Shown in pieces: positions 45,742 through 57,902 of a stretch of DNA of 64,000 nucleotides. Each line of letters begins with the position of its first letter. Positions within the stretch are counted from its first letter, which is position 1. The position numbers and the translations under genes were made by a program. A model generated the notes under the pieces. That model was not told where the DNA came from, made no database searches, and saw only the letters and a program-made list of their open reading frames with translations. The stretch covers positions 530,951-594,950 of the forward strand of contig NZ_LOHG01000001.1 of assembly GCF_022790535.1 (NCBI RefSeq). The letters run 5' to 3'. The DNA comes from Pseudomonas maioricensis. GTDB lineage: Bacteria > Pseudomonadota > Gammaproteobacteria > Pseudomonadales > Pseudomonadaceae.

Positions 45742-48435
45742 TCAGGCAGACGGTCCGCGCGGGTAGCGGCGGAGTTTGGCGATCAGCTCTTCGCCACGGA
45801 TCGGTTTGTCGAACAGATAGCCTTGGCCCACGTCGCAGCGATGGCGGCGCAGGAAGGTCAGCTGGGCGGCGGTTTCGATGCCTTCGGCGACCACTTTGAG
45901 CTTCAGGTTGTGGGCCATGGCGATCACTGCCGAGGTGATTTCCATATCGTCTTCATCATCCGGAATATCGCGGATGAAGCTACGGTCGATCTTGATCACG
46001 TCGATGGGGAATTTTTTCAGGTAGCTGAACGATGAATAGCCGGTGCCGAAGTCGTCCATGGCCAGGGAAAGGCCCATTTTCTTCAAGGAATCCAGTTGCT
46101 GGCGGGTGTCTTCAGTGGCTTCCAGCAACAGGCCTTCAGTCAGCTCCAGTTCCAGCAGCGAAGCGTCGAGCTGTTCTTCCTTGAGGATTGCAGCAATCGC
46201 GCCGACCAGTTCCGGGTCGGAGAACTGTTTGGGGGACACGTTGATCGCCACTTGCAGATTGCCGAAGCCAGCGGCAGTCAGTTGCTTGCTCATCCGGCAG
46301 GACTGGCGCGCCACCCATTTGCCGATCGGGATGATCAGGCCGGTTTCTTCCGCCACACTGATGAACTGATCAGGGCGGATCATGCCTTTCTCTGGGTGGT
46401 TCCAGCGCAGCAGCGCTTCCATGCCGATCAGGCGACCGCTGAGCAGGCACAGTTTGGGCTGATAGAAAACTTCCAGCTCGTTCTGGGTCAGGGCGCGGCG
46501 CAGGTTGTTTTCAACGAACAGTTTGTAGCTGGCCTCGGCGTTCAGGGCTTCGGTGAACACCTGGACCTGATGCTTGCCGTTGGCTTTTGCCTTGTGCAGT
46601 GCCAGACCTGCGTTTTTCATCAGGGTCTGCGGATCACGGCCATGCAGCGGCGCGCAGGCCAGGCCTACAGAGCCGGTGACGCTAATCAACTGATTGTCGA
46701 CGAAGATCGGCTTGTCCAGTGTCGCCAGTACCTGGCTGGCAATACCTTGCCCGGCATCAGGTCCGGTCTGATCCAGCAATACAGCGAATTCGTTACTGGC
46801 GAAGCGCGCCAGGACGTCGCTGGGGCTCAGCGTGTTGCGCAGGCGTCGCGCGAGGCTGATCAGCAGTTTGTCGCCGGTCTGGTGGCCCAGGCTGTCGTTG
46901 ATGCGCTTGAAGTTGTCGATGTCCACCAGCAACAGGCTCATGGGCGTGTCGCTGTCCCGGGTAAAACGCTCGTCCAGGGTACGAATGAATGCCGGCCGGT
47001 TGCCCAGGTTGGTCAGGTTGTCGGTATACGCCAAACGCTCGATGCGCTGTTGGGCCAGCTTGTTCTGGGTGATGTCTTCGTAGATGCCGATGTAGTGGGT
47101 CAACTCGCGGTTGTCGCCATACACCTTGGAAATCGACAGTTGGCCCCAGTAGGGTTCCAGGTTTTTACGCCGACTCTTGAATTCACCCTGCCAGCTGTTG
47201 CTGTTCGCCAGGCTGGAGTTGGCGTCCTTGAGCAAGTCGTTAAGGTTCTCAAGGGCAGGCAGTTCCGAGAGCTTGTAGCCGTGCACCTCGTCAGTGGTGT
47301 ACTGGGTGATGGCTGTAAAACTCGGGTTCACGTACTCGACGACGCCATCGCAATTGACCAGCAGGAAGGCGTTGGCGCTTTGCTCCACTGCGCGCTGGAA
47401 CAAATGCAGTGCGCTGGTGGCGGTGCGCCGGGTGTGGTTGTTGATGGCTTGGGCGAACTGATCGGCGAGCTCGCCGGCAAACGCAATTTCATCGGACTGC
47501 CAGGCGCGCGGTTCGCCAGTCTGCTCCAGGCACAGCACGCCCATCACCTGGCCGTCGATACGAATGCTCGCGTCGAGAATGGCGCTGATGTCACGCGGCT
47601 TGAGGCTGGAGGCCATTTCTTTGGTGCGCGGGTCCAGCTGGACGTCGTTGGCATCGATGGCGCGGCTGTTGTGCAGCGCTTCGAGGTAGCTCGGATAACG
47701 GCTCGCGTCGACAGGCTCCGGCAAGCGGTATTCGCCCGTATCGCGGCGATATTCGGAGATAGGTTCAAGCATCTGGCCATTGAGGTACCACATGCTTGCG
47801 CAGGAGATGTTGTAGATCTCGCAGGCGCTTTTGGTAATCAGTTCAGCTGCTTCCTGCAGGGCATTGTTGGTGCTGTAGCGCTGACGGGCGAGATGCAGGA
47901 TCAGGTTTTGCTGTGCCCGGACACGCTCAAGGTGCTCAAACTGTTCGCGCTGGGCTTGCTGATTGAGCTCCAGAGCGATTTGCAGGCGAGAGTTCTGGGT
48001 TTCCAGATCTGGATTGCTCGACAGGTCGTCACTGATTTCCAGGCCATCGACTACCATCAGATAACCGCGTAACAAATGTCGGTTGTGCTGCTTATAGCCT
48101 TCACCAATCTCCACCACGCTGAGCGGGCCGCGAGCGGTGTGCAGGGTGTAGCGCACGCTGTAGTGCGGGGTTTCTGCGAGTTGCGATTGAATGCTGTCGT
48201 GCAGGTGATAACGGGCTTCAGGTTCCATCAGGCTCGCATAAGGCGAGCCCAACAAGGCGCAGAGTTCCACGGCAGCCAGGCCGAACTGTTTTTCACAGTT
48301 TGGATCGAGGTAGAGCAGCGCCCAATTGGCCTCATTCAGCCGCTCGAAACGCAGCATGCCGAGCCGCGAGGGCACAGGCAATTGCGTCACTACCTCGGCC
48401 GCCGTTCTACCGGCAGCATCGGGTTGGCTCTTCAT
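45742..48435 (-). CDS. dipA: c-di-GMP phosphodiesterase DipA (PAS-GAF-PAS-GGDEF-EAL)
   Basis: 897 aa from ATG 48435; the frame is open 67 codons further but that part is not protein-like and P. aeruginosa DipA is about 899 aa. N-terminal PAS (about 30-140), GAF (about 175-335), PAS (about 345-460, ending HYIGIYEDITQNK), degenerate GGDEF (ARFASNEFAVL, active-site GG replaced by AS) and a complete EAL domain: MEALLRWNHP, INVSPKQF, LELTEG, MDDFGTGYS, KIDRSF, EGIET, QGYLFDKP. So it should degrade, not make, c-di-GMP and affect dispersal and swarming. No membrane helix. Upstream of msrA and downstream of aceF in the P. aeruginosa order. Confidence 0.93.
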   Translation of the reverse strand: MKSQPDAAGRTAAEVVTQLPVPSRLGMLRFERLNEANWALLYLDPNCEKQFGLAAVELCALLGSPYASLMEPEARYHLHDSIQSQLAETPHYSVRYTLHTARGPLSVVEIGEGYKQHNRHLLRGYLMVVDGLEISDDLSSNPDLETQNSRLQIALELNQQAQREQFEHLERVRAQQNLILHLARQRYSTNNALQEAAELITKSACEIYNISCASMWYLNGQMLEPISEYRRDTGEYRLPEPVDASRYPSYLEALHNSRAIDANDVQLDPRTKEMASSLKPRDISAILDASIRIDGQVMGVLCLEQTGEPRAWQSDEIAFAGELADQFAQAINNHTRRTATSALHLFQRAVEQSANAFLLVNCDGVVEYVNPSFTAITQYTTDEVHGYKLSELPALENLNDLLKDANSSLANSNSWQGEFKSRRKNLEPYWGQLSISKVYGDNRELTHYIGIYEDITQNKLAQQRIERLAYTDNLTNLGNRPAFIRTLDERFTRDSDTPMSLLLVDIDNFKRINDSLGHQTGDKLLISLARRLRNTLSPSDVLARFASNEFAVLLDQTGPDAGQGIASQVLATLDKPIFVDNQLISVTGSVGLACAPLHGRDPQTLMKNAGLALHKAKANGKHQVQVFTEALNAEASYKLFVENNLRRALTQNELEVFYQPKLCLLSGRLIGMEALLRWNHPEKGMIRPDQFISVAEETGLIIPIGKWVARQSCRMSKQLTAAGFGNLQVAINVSPKQFSDPELVGAIAAILKEEQLDASLLELELTEGLLLEATEDTRQQLDSLKKMGLSLAMDDFGTGYSSFSYLKKFPIDVIKIDRSFIRDIPDDEDDMEITSAVIAMAHNLKLKVVAEGIETAAQLTFLRRHRCDVGQGYLFDKPIRGEELIAKLRRYPRGPSA

Positions 48436-48682
48436 GAAGAAACTCGCTTCCGGAATACTGATCGCGTGCGGGCAAGGCCCTTTCTGATTTCGCGTGTGGC
48501 AAGGTTGCATCATGCAGCACTGGCTGACAAGGGAGCGCGGTGGCTTAGTGCTATAAATGTTTGAGATGAAGACGTCACTTGTATGCGTTATTCGAATTAA
48601 GTGCTCTAGATCAATGCTTTGGCGGGAGCAGGGCAAGAACGTGGATTAGCGGCATTTCGCCGCACTTTGCCAAATCGCACAC

Positions 48683-48709
48683 AAAAAAAGCCCCGCCAAG
48701 TGGGCGGGG
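48683..48709 (-). terminator. Rho-independent terminator of aceE-aceF
   Basis: On the minus strand CCCCGCC-CACTT-GGCGGGG then C and seven T. Lies about 150 bp past aceF, beyond a REPIN. Confidence 0.9.
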
Positions 48710-48759
48710 TTGAGGTCGAGCGGTTTTGGCTCGGTGAAAATGGAGCAGCATTCCCGGTT

Positions 48760-48850
48760 CTGTAGGAGCGCACGAGCAACGCGAGGCCGCGATGGCGGTG
48801 TATCAGGCAGAACGCTATCGCTGCCTCGCGGTGCTCGTGAGCTCCTACAG
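48760..48850. repeat. REPIN between aceF and its terminator
   Basis: CTGTAGGAGCGCACGAGCAACGCGAGGC.. and ..GCCTCGCGGTGCTCGTGAGCTCCTACAG; full-length relative of 5743-5833 with the same centre (GATGGCGGTGTATCAGGCAGAACGCT shared). It would be transcribed as part of the aceEF 3' end. Confidence 0.9.
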
Positions 48851-48859
48851 GTCCTCGGC

Positions 48860-50503
48860 TTACAACAGGATCGTGCGGATATCGGCCAGTAAGTCGCTCA
48901 GGCGTTTGGTGAAGCGCGCTGCAGCTGCGCCGTTGATCACGCGGTGATCGTAGGACAGTGACAATGGCAGCATCAGCTTCGGCTGGAAGGCTTTGCCGTC
49001 CCAGACTGGCTGCATGGTTGCCTTGGAAACACCCAGGATCGCCACTTCAGGCGCGTTGACGATCGGCGTGAAGCCGGTGCCGCCAATGTGGCCGAGGCTG
49101 GAAATGGTGAAGCAAGCGCCCTGCATTTCGTTCGCCGAGAGCTTCTTGGTACGGGCTTTTTCAGCCAGCACAGCAGCTTCGGCAGCGAGTTGCAGCAGGC
49201 TCTTCTTGTCGACGTCCTTGATAACCGGTACCAGCAGGCCTTCAGGGGTATCAACCGCAAAACCGATGTTCACGTATTTCTTGCGGATAACCGCTTTGCC
49301 GCTTGGTGCCAGCGAGGCGTTGAAGTCCGGCAGTTCCTTGAGCAGGAAGGCGCAGGACTTGAGCAGCAGAGGCAGGATGGTCAGCTTGACGCCCGCTTTT
49401 TCGGCAACGGCTTTCTGCGCAACACGGAAAGCTTCGAGGTCGGTGATGTCGGCCTGGTCGAATTGCGTAACGTGCGGAATGTTCAACCAGCTGCGATGCA
49501 GGCCGGTCGCGCCCAGTTGCATCAGGCGGGTCATCGGCACTTCTTCGATTTCGCCGAAACGGCTGAAGTCGACTTCAGGGATTGGCTGGATGCCCGCGCC
49601 GCCGCTTGCGCCGCCCGCTGGAGCTTCCTTGGCCTTCTGCATCATGGCTTTGACGTAAACCTGCACGTCTTCTTTCAGCACGCGGCCGTGTGGGCCGGTG
49701 GCGCTGACTGCGCTCAGTTCAACGCCGAATTCACGAGCCAGTTGGCGAACCGCCGGGCCTGCGTGAACCTTGGCGCCGTCTTTGGCAGGCGCTTGCGGCG
49801 CAGCGGCTGGCGCTTCTGCTTTTGGCGCAGGAGCCGCGGCCGGTGCAGCTTCAGCCTTGGCCGGGGCCGCAGCAGGAGCAGCAGCTTGAGCCGGTGCGGC
49901 AGCAGGCGCGGCGCCCGCTACTTTCAATTTCAGGATCAGGTCGCCGGTGCCGACTTCGTCTTCGAGCTTGACGAGGATGGCTTCAACAACGCCCGCGGCT
50001 GGAGAAGGGATCTCCATGCTTGCTTTGTCGGATTCCAGGGTGATCAGCGATTGATCAGCGGCGATGGTGTCGCCAACCTTGACCATCAGCTCGATGATCT
50101 TGGCTTTGCCCGACGAACCGATGTCCGGTACGTGGATGTCTTGTACGGTTTCGGCGGCAGCAGCAGCTGGCTCGGCGGCCGGTGCAGGAGCAGCGGCTTC
50201 GGCTGGCTTTTCAGCAGCAGGTGCAGCAGCGGCCGGAGCAGCAGCTTCAGCAGGCGCAGCGGCCGCTTCGCCTTCAACTTCCAGCTCGAACAGCTCGTCG
50301 CCTTCTTTCAGGCGATCGCCCAGCTTGACCTTCATGGTCTTGATGACGCCAGCCTTGGGAGCAGGGATTTCCATGCTCGCCTTGTCCGACTCCAGCGTCA
50401 GAACGCTCTGGTCGGCTTCGATGCGATCGCCGACCTTGACCATCAATTCAATGACTTCACCTTCACCGTTGCCGATGTCGGGTACGCGAATTAGCTCACT
50501 CAC
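48860..50503 (-). CDS. aceF: Pyruvate dehydrogenase E2, dihydrolipoyl acetyltransferase
   Basis: Core of the PDH complex. 547 aa from a GTG (50503) with AGGAG 8 nt upstream. Two lipoyl domains (about 1-75 and 118-193), each with the lipoylation motif SDKAS; long Ala/Pro/Glu linkers; E1/E3-binding domain (about 245-285, VRQLAREFGVEL); catalytic domain to the end, active-site DHRVING. The usual HRVIDG Asp is Asn here, as I remember for Azotobacter and Pseudomonas E2p. Runs of GCA/GCG Ala repeats in the linkers make the region internally repetitive. Confidence 0.96.
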   Translation of the reverse strand: MSELIRVPDIGNGEGEVIELMVKVGDRIEADQSVLTLESDKASMEIPAPKAGVIKTMKVKLGDRLKEGDELFELEVEGEAAAAPAEAAAPAAAAPAAEKPAEAAAPAPAAEPAAAAAETVQDIHVPDIGSSGKAKIIELMVKVGDTIAADQSLITLESDKASMEIPSPAAGVVEAILVKLEDEVGTGDLILKLKVAGAAPAAAPAQAAAPAAAPAKAEAAPAAAPAPKAEAPAAAPQAPAKDGAKVHAGPAVRQLAREFGVELSAVSATGPHGRVLKEDVQVYVKAMMQKAKEAPAGGASGGAGIQPIPEVDFSRFGEIEEVPMTRLMQLGATGLHRSWLNIPHVTQFDQADITDLEAFRVAQKAVAEKAGVKLTILPLLLKSCAFLLKELPDFNASLAPSGKAVIRKKYVNIGFAVDTPEGLLVPVIKDVDKKSLLQLAAEAAVLAEKARTKKLSANEMQGACFTISSLGHIGGTGFTPIVNAPEVAILGVSKATMQPVWDGKAFQPKLMLPLSLSYDHRVINGAAAARFTKRLSDLLADIRTILL

Positions 50504-50661
50504 AATGTCTCTCCTTCGGAGAACCTGTTCACTCTCGATTGCGCTGTGTAAGTCAGTTACAACAAAACAGCCTTCAATGCTCATTTACGTCCGTAAATTC
50601 CGCATCTTCAGCTGCTTTGTCGCTCCTCTTTCAGCGCGTTATACGATCTCGAAGCAGACTC

Positions 50662-53307
<2,646 letters not shown>

Positions 53308-53690
53308 GGCTTGCTCCAGGGCGGAAAGGCTTCCAGAATCGGTTGCCTGAGTGTTTGCGACTGGCCTTGTGGGCAGACGACATAAATTCTTGGATGACCG
53401 GCGGTTGATCCGGCGGCGTGTAGTTTTACTACAAATCGTCGGCTATTTCAGCCTTTCGAACTGTAGGGTCAGTAGTAAAGCTACAGGGAAGCGTGTAAAT
53501 CGTTCGTCTTGTGTTGTGGAATAAAACGTTCCTGTTGGTTAAAAACAAACATAAACGGATTAAATCAGATGCTGGCTGCTACAAAACTTAATATCCCAGC
53601 AATTTATGACTTTTGTTCGACAGTCCTGTCAGTCGCTCGCAGGTTTTTTGCGCGCTACACAGCTCTTCGCACGCCGATCTAGGATAGACC
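53308..53690. other. aceE-glnE divergent intergenic region
   Basis: 383 bp between the aceE and glnE starts. Apart from the two palindromes described separately I see no gene, repeat or confident promoter boxes. AT-rich stretch at about 53510-53580. Confidence 0.5.
53419..53484. promoter_or_regulatory. Candidate GntR/FCD-type operators upstream of aceE
   Basis: TGTAGT-TTT-ACTACA at 53419-53433 is a perfect palindrome and contains TAGTTTTACTA, which fits the TNGTNNNACNA consensus of FadR-subfamily GntR regulators. A second, weaker copy GTAGTAAAGCTAC is at 53472-53484. E. coli aceEF is controlled by such a protein (PdhR). Confidence 0.55.
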
Positions 53691-56648
53691 ATGAGCCTAC
53701 CTTCGCTGGCCGATATTCCGGCCATCCTGCTGCCTTTAGTCTCTCGTGCGCAACAGACGTTTCGTACATCTCTTGCTGCTACGTCGGACGGCGCTTCGGC
53801 ATCTTTCGACGCCTGGCCTGAATCTCGTCGTGCAGCGTTCGACCGGGTTTGCGCTTCCAGCGATTTTGTCACCGAGCAGGTTTGTCGTGACCCGCAGATT
53901 CTGCTGGACCTCGCTGAATCCGGCGAGCTGGAGCGCAGCTTTACTCCCGGCGAGTTGCGCGGGCAGATCGCTGCGGCGGTGGCTCAAGCCAGTAGCGAGG
54001 ATGAACTGGGGCGTAATCTACGTCGGCAGCGCACGCGTCAGCAAGTACGGATTATCTGGCGAGACCTGACTCGACAGGCCGACCTTGTAGAGACCTGTCG
54101 CGACCTGTCCGACATGGCTGACGGCTGCATCGATCTGGCTTATCAGTGGTTGTATGAGCGTCATTGTCAGCAGTTCGGCACGCCCACTGGTCGGCGAAGC
54201 GGCGAAGCGCAGCAGATGGTGATTCTCGGCATGGGCAAGCTGGGGGCCGTGGAGCTGAACCTTTCGTCGGACATCGACCTGATATTCGCTTATCCGGAAG
54301 GCGGCGAGACGGTGGGGGTCAAGCGCCCGCTGGATAATCAGGAGTTCTTCATTCGTCTGGGGCAGCGCCTGATCAAGGCACTGGACCCGATCACGGTTGA
54401 TGGTTTTGTGTTCCGCGTCGACATGCGCCTGCGGCCTTACGGTTCATCCGGGGCGCTGGTGCTGAGTTTCAATGCGCTTGAACAGTATTACCAGGATCAG
54501 GGCCGTGACTGGGAACGCTACGCGATGATCAAAGCCCGCGTCGTTGGTGGCGATCAGGCTGCGGGCGAGCAGTTGCTGGACATGCTTCGGCCGTTCGTCT
54601 ATCGCCGCTATCTGGACTTCTCGGCCATTGAAGCGCTGCGCACCATGAAGCAGTTGATCCAGCAGGAAGTACGCCGCAAAGGCATGGCGGAAAATATCAA
54701 GCTGGGTGCAGGTGGTATTCGCGAAGTCGAGTTTATCGCCCAGGCCTTCCAACTGATTCACGGCGGCCGTGACTTGAGCCTGCAACAACGCCCGCTGCTC
54801 AAGGTGCTACGCACGCTTGAAGGGCAGGGCTATTTGCCAGCGGCGGTCATCGACGAACTGCGCCAGGGCTACGAATTCCTGCGTTATACCGAACACGCCA
54901 TCCAGGCCATTGCCGACCGCCAGACGCAAATGTTGCCTGATGACGCAAAGGATCAGGCGCGCATTGCCTTCATGCTCGGCTTCGCGGACTGGCAGAGTTT
55001 CCATGAGCGCTTGATGCATTGGCGTGAGCGCGTGTCCTGGCATTTCCGCCAGGTCATCGCAGACCCGGATTCGGATCCGGACGACGAGCAGCAGGAAGAA
55101 ACCGAAGTCGTAGTCGGCGTGGAATGGTTGCCGTTGTGGGAAGAGTCCCAGGACGAAGACGCCGCCTGCCGCCAGTTACTGTCAGGCGGGTTCGTGGATG
55201 CCGACAAAGCGCTGAAGAATCTCAACGATTTGCGCAACAGTTCGCAGTTGCGCTCCATGCAGCGGTTGGGGCGTGAGCGACTGGATGCGTTTATTCCGCG
55301 TTTATTGGCGCAGGCGGTTGAGCACGATAATCCCGACCTGGTGCTTGAGCGGGTGCTGCCACTGGTCGAGGCCGTCGCTCGGCGCTCGGCTTATCTGGTG
55401 TTGCTCACCGAAAACCCCGACGCGCTACGTCGGTTGCTCACCCTGTGCGCCGCGAGCCCATGGATTGCCGAGCAGATTGCCCGCTTCCCGCTGCTGCTTG
55501 ATGAATTGCTCAACGAAGGCCGCTTGTTCAGCCCGCCACAGGCGCTGGAGTTGGCCGCAGAGCTGCGCGAACGTTTGACGCGCATTCCCGAGGATGACCT
55601 TGAGCAACAAATGGAGGCCTTGCGTCATTTCAAACTGGCGCACCGGCTACGAGTGGCCGCTTCGGAAATCACCGGCAGTCTGCCTTTGATGAAAGTCAGC
55701 GATTACCTGACCTGGCTGGCCGAGGCGATTCTGGAGCAGGTGCTGGCACTGGCCTGGCGACACACGGTCGCGCGTCACGGCACGCCGTCACGGCCGGATG
55801 GCAGCCTGTGTGATCCGGGCTTTGTCATTGTCGGCTACGGCAAGGTCGGCGGCATTGAGCTGGGGCATGGTTCGGACCTCGATCTGGTATTTATTCATGA
55901 CGGTGATCTGCAAGCCGAAACCGATGGCGCAAAACCCATCGACAGCGCGCAGTTCTTCACCCGCCTGGGGCAGCGGATCATCCATTTACTGACCGCTCAG
56001 ACCAACTCCGGTCAGTTGTATGAAGTGGACATGCGCTTGCGTCCGTCCGGGGCGTCGGGGCTATTGGTCAGTTCACTCGGTGCTTTTTCCCGCTATCAAG
56101 AAAATGAAGCATGGACGTGGGAACATCAGGCTTTGGTCCGCGCGCGGGTGCTGGTGGGCAGTCACGAAGTCGGGCATGCATTCGAAGGCGTGCGTGCAGC
56201 GGTATTAGGGCGTGAGCGGGATTTGCCGAAGCTGCAGCAGGAGGTCAGCGAGATGCGCGCCAAGATGCGCGGCAGTCTCGGCACCAAGGCTACAGCGGCC
56301 GGTACGGCGGCGAATGCCTTCCTGGCGACGGTGCCCTTCGACCTCAAGCAGGATGCCGGTGGTATCGTCGATATCGAATTTATGGTGCAATACGCGGCCT
56401 TGGCGTGGTCCCGGGAACATCCGGCACTGCTGCGTTACACCGATAACATTCGTATTCTTGAAGGGCTGGAGGAGGCCGGGTTGATACCCGCCAGCGATGC
56501 CAGCCTGTTGCGCGAGGTCTACAAGATCTACCGCTCGGCCGCTCACCGTCAGGCCTTGCAGAACCAGGCCGGTGTCGTGCCTGGGGATCAGTTTGAAACC
56601 CAGCGGCGTGAAGTGATGCGGGTCTGGGGGGAGATGGGGTTGAGCTAG
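53691..56648 (+). CDS. glnE: Glutamine synthetase adenylyltransferase / adenylyl-removing enzyme
   Basis: Controls glutamine synthetase by adding and removing AMP in response to PII. 985 aa. N-terminal adenylyl-removing nucleotidyltransferase (about 130-340, metal site SSDIDLIFAY), linker with GAGGIREVEFIAQ, and C-terminal adenylylating domain (about 690-960, GHGSDLDLVFIHD, then QDAGGIVDIEF). Both active sites intact. Divergent from aceE. Confidence 0.97.
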   Translation: MSLPSLADIPAILLPLVSRAQQTFRTSLAATSDGASASFDAWPESRRAAFDRVCASSDFVTEQVCRDPQILLDLAESGELERSFTPGELRGQIAAAVAQASSEDELGRNLRRQRTRQQVRIIWRDLTRQADLVETCRDLSDMADGCIDLAYQWLYERHCQQFGTPTGRRSGEAQQMVILGMGKLGAVELNLSSDIDLIFAYPEGGETVGVKRPLDNQEFFIRLGQRLIKALDPITVDGFVFRVDMRLRPYGSSGALVLSFNALEQYYQDQGRDWERYAMIKARVVGGDQAAGEQLLDMLRPFVYRRYLDFSAIEALRTMKQLIQQEVRRKGMAENIKLGAGGIREVEFIAQAFQLIHGGRDLSLQQRPLLKVLRTLEGQGYLPAAVIDELRQGYEFLRYTEHAIQAIADRQTQMLPDDAKDQARIAFMLGFADWQSFHERLMHWRERVSWHFRQVIADPDSDPDDEQQEETEVVVGVEWLPLWEESQDEDAACRQLLSGGFVDADKALKNLNDLRNSSQLRSMQRLGRERLDAFIPRLLAQAVEHDNPDLVLERVLPLVEAVARRSAYLVLLTENPDALRRLLTLCAASPWIAEQIARFPLLLDELLNEGRLFSPPQALELAAELRERLTRIPEDDLEQQMEALRHFKLAHRLRVAASEITGSLPLMKVSDYLTWLAEAILEQVLALAWRHTVARHGTPSRPDGSLCDPGFVIVGYGKVGGIELGHGSDLDLVFIHDGDLQAETDGAKPIDSAQFFTRLGQRIIHLLTAQTNSGQLYEVDMRLRPSGASGLLVSSLGAFSRYQENEAWTWEHQALVRARVLVGSHEVGHAFEGVRAAVLGRERDLPKLQQEVSEMRAKMRGSLGTKATAAGTAANAFLATVPFDLKQDAGGIVDIEFMVQYAALAWSREHPALLRYTDNIRILEGLEEAGLIPASDASLLREVYKIYRSAAHRQALQNQAGVVPGDQFETQRREVMRVWGEMGLS

Positions 56649-56674
56649 GTTTTTCAGCGCCCATTACGCCCCCA

Positions 56675-56739
56675 TCGCGGGCAAGCGCGCTCCTACAGGC
56701 GGCCCGCGTTGTGCTGTAGGAGCGCGCTTGCCCGCGATG
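56675..56739. repeat. Perfect 25-bp inverted repeat (REP) between glnE and waaF
   Basis: ATCGCGGGCAAGCGCGCTCCTACAG (56675-56699) and its exact complement at 56715-56739 across 15 bp. Arms face inward with the ATCGCG ends outermost, opposite to most REPINs here. It is the only feature in the 219 bp between the two genes. Confidence 0.9.
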
Positions 56740-56867
56740 ACGTCAGTGGAAACGCTGAATGTTCTGGTAGATCTATATAAAGCTATGACAGGGAGGCGTC
56801 GGGTTGTGTGGGAACGTCACGCAAGCCGATCGGCCTCCCTGATCGTTTCTGTCGTTTTGGATGAAAC

Positions 56868-57902
56868 ATGAGAATTCTGATCGTTGGGCCTAGCTGGGTA
56901 GGCGACATGGTAATGGCGCAAACGCTGTTCCAGTGCCTGAAACAGCGCCACCCTGAATGCGTCATCGATGTTCTGGCCCCGGAATGGAGCCGCCCGATCC
57001 TTGAGCGTATGCCTGAAGTGCGCGCGGCGCTGAGCTTTCCGCTGGGCCACGGTGCGCTGGAGCTGGCCACACGTCGCCGGATCGGTAAGTCCCTCGCAGG
57101 GCAATACGATCAGGCAATTCTGCTGCCCAACTCCTTGAAGTCCGCATTGGTGCCGTTCTTTGCTGGCATCCCCAAGCGAACCGGCTGGCGTGGCGAGTTT
57201 CGTTACGGGCTGCTCAACGACGTGCGCACTCTCGACAAAGAGCGGTATCCGCTGATGATCGAGCGCTTCATGGCGCTGGCGTATGAACCCGGTGCCGAGC
57301 TGCCGCGTCCGTACCCAAAACCTGATCTACGCATTGATCTCACCACCCGCGATGCAGCGCTCGCCAAGTTTGGCCTGAGCCTGGACCGCCCGGTGCTGGC
57401 GTTGTGCCCGGGTGCCGAGTTTGGTGAATCCAAGCGCTGGCCCGCCGAACACTACGCCAAAGTGGCCGAAACCAAGATTCGTGAAGGCTGGCAAGTCTGG
57501 TTGTTCGGTTCGAAAAAGGATCATCCGGTCGGCGAAAGCATTCGTGACCGGCTGATACCGGGGCTGCGCGAAGAATCCGTCAACCTCAGCGGTGACACGT
57601 CGCTGGCTGAAGCCATCGACCTGCTGTCGTGTGCCGATGCCGTGGTGTCCAACGATTCCGGCCTGATGCACGTTGCAGCGGCACTGAACCGCCCGCTGGT
57701 GGCGGTATACGGCTCGACGTCGCCGGCTTTCACGCCACCGCTGGCTGATCAGGTCGAGGTTGTGCAACTGGGCATCGAGTGCAGCCCGTGCTTCGACCGC
57801 ACCTGTCGTTTTGGTCATTACAACTGCATGCGCCTGCTGGAACCCGATTCGGTGGTACAGGCGCTGGGTAATCTGGGCGCCACTCCGGTGGAGGTTGCCT
57901 GA
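56868..57902 (+). CDS. waaF: ADP-heptose:LPS heptosyltransferase II WaaF
   Basis: Adds heptose II to the LPS inner core in the cytoplasm. 344 aa, GT9 family: N-terminal LIVGPSWVGDMVMAQTLF, donor site SNDSGLMHVAAAL, and a C-terminal Cys cluster CSPCFDRTCRFGHYNC usual in WaaF. First gene of the overlapping LPS core operon. Confidence 0.96.
   Translation: MRILIVGPSWVGDMVMAQTLFQCLKQRHPECVIDVLAPEWSRPILERMPEVRAALSFPLGHGALELATRRRIGKSLAGQYDQAILLPNSLKSALVPFFAGIPKRTGWRGEFRYGLLNDVRTLDKERYPLMIERFMALAYEPGAELPRPYPKPDLRIDLTTRDAALAKFGLSLDRPVLALCPGAEFGESKRWPAEHYAKVAETKIREGWQVWLFGSKKDHPVGESIRDRLIPGLREESVNLSGDTSLAEAIDLLSCADAVVSNDSGLMHVAAALNRPLVAVYGSTSPAFTPPLADQVEVVQLGIECSPCFDRTCRFGHYNCMRLLEPDSVVQALGNLGATPVEVA

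Noticed and set aside
46096..48072. 658-codon open frame opposite dipA
   Set aside because: Shadow of the codon bias in dipA; no domain, no ribosome site.
49088..50494. Open frame opposite aceF with Gly/Ser/Arg repeats
   Set aside because: Reverse reading of the Ala/Pro linkers of E2; no independent evidence.
48860..50503. AceF inactivation because HRVIDG reads HRVING
   Set aside because: The Asn variant is, from memory, normal for Azotobacter/Pseudomonas E2p.
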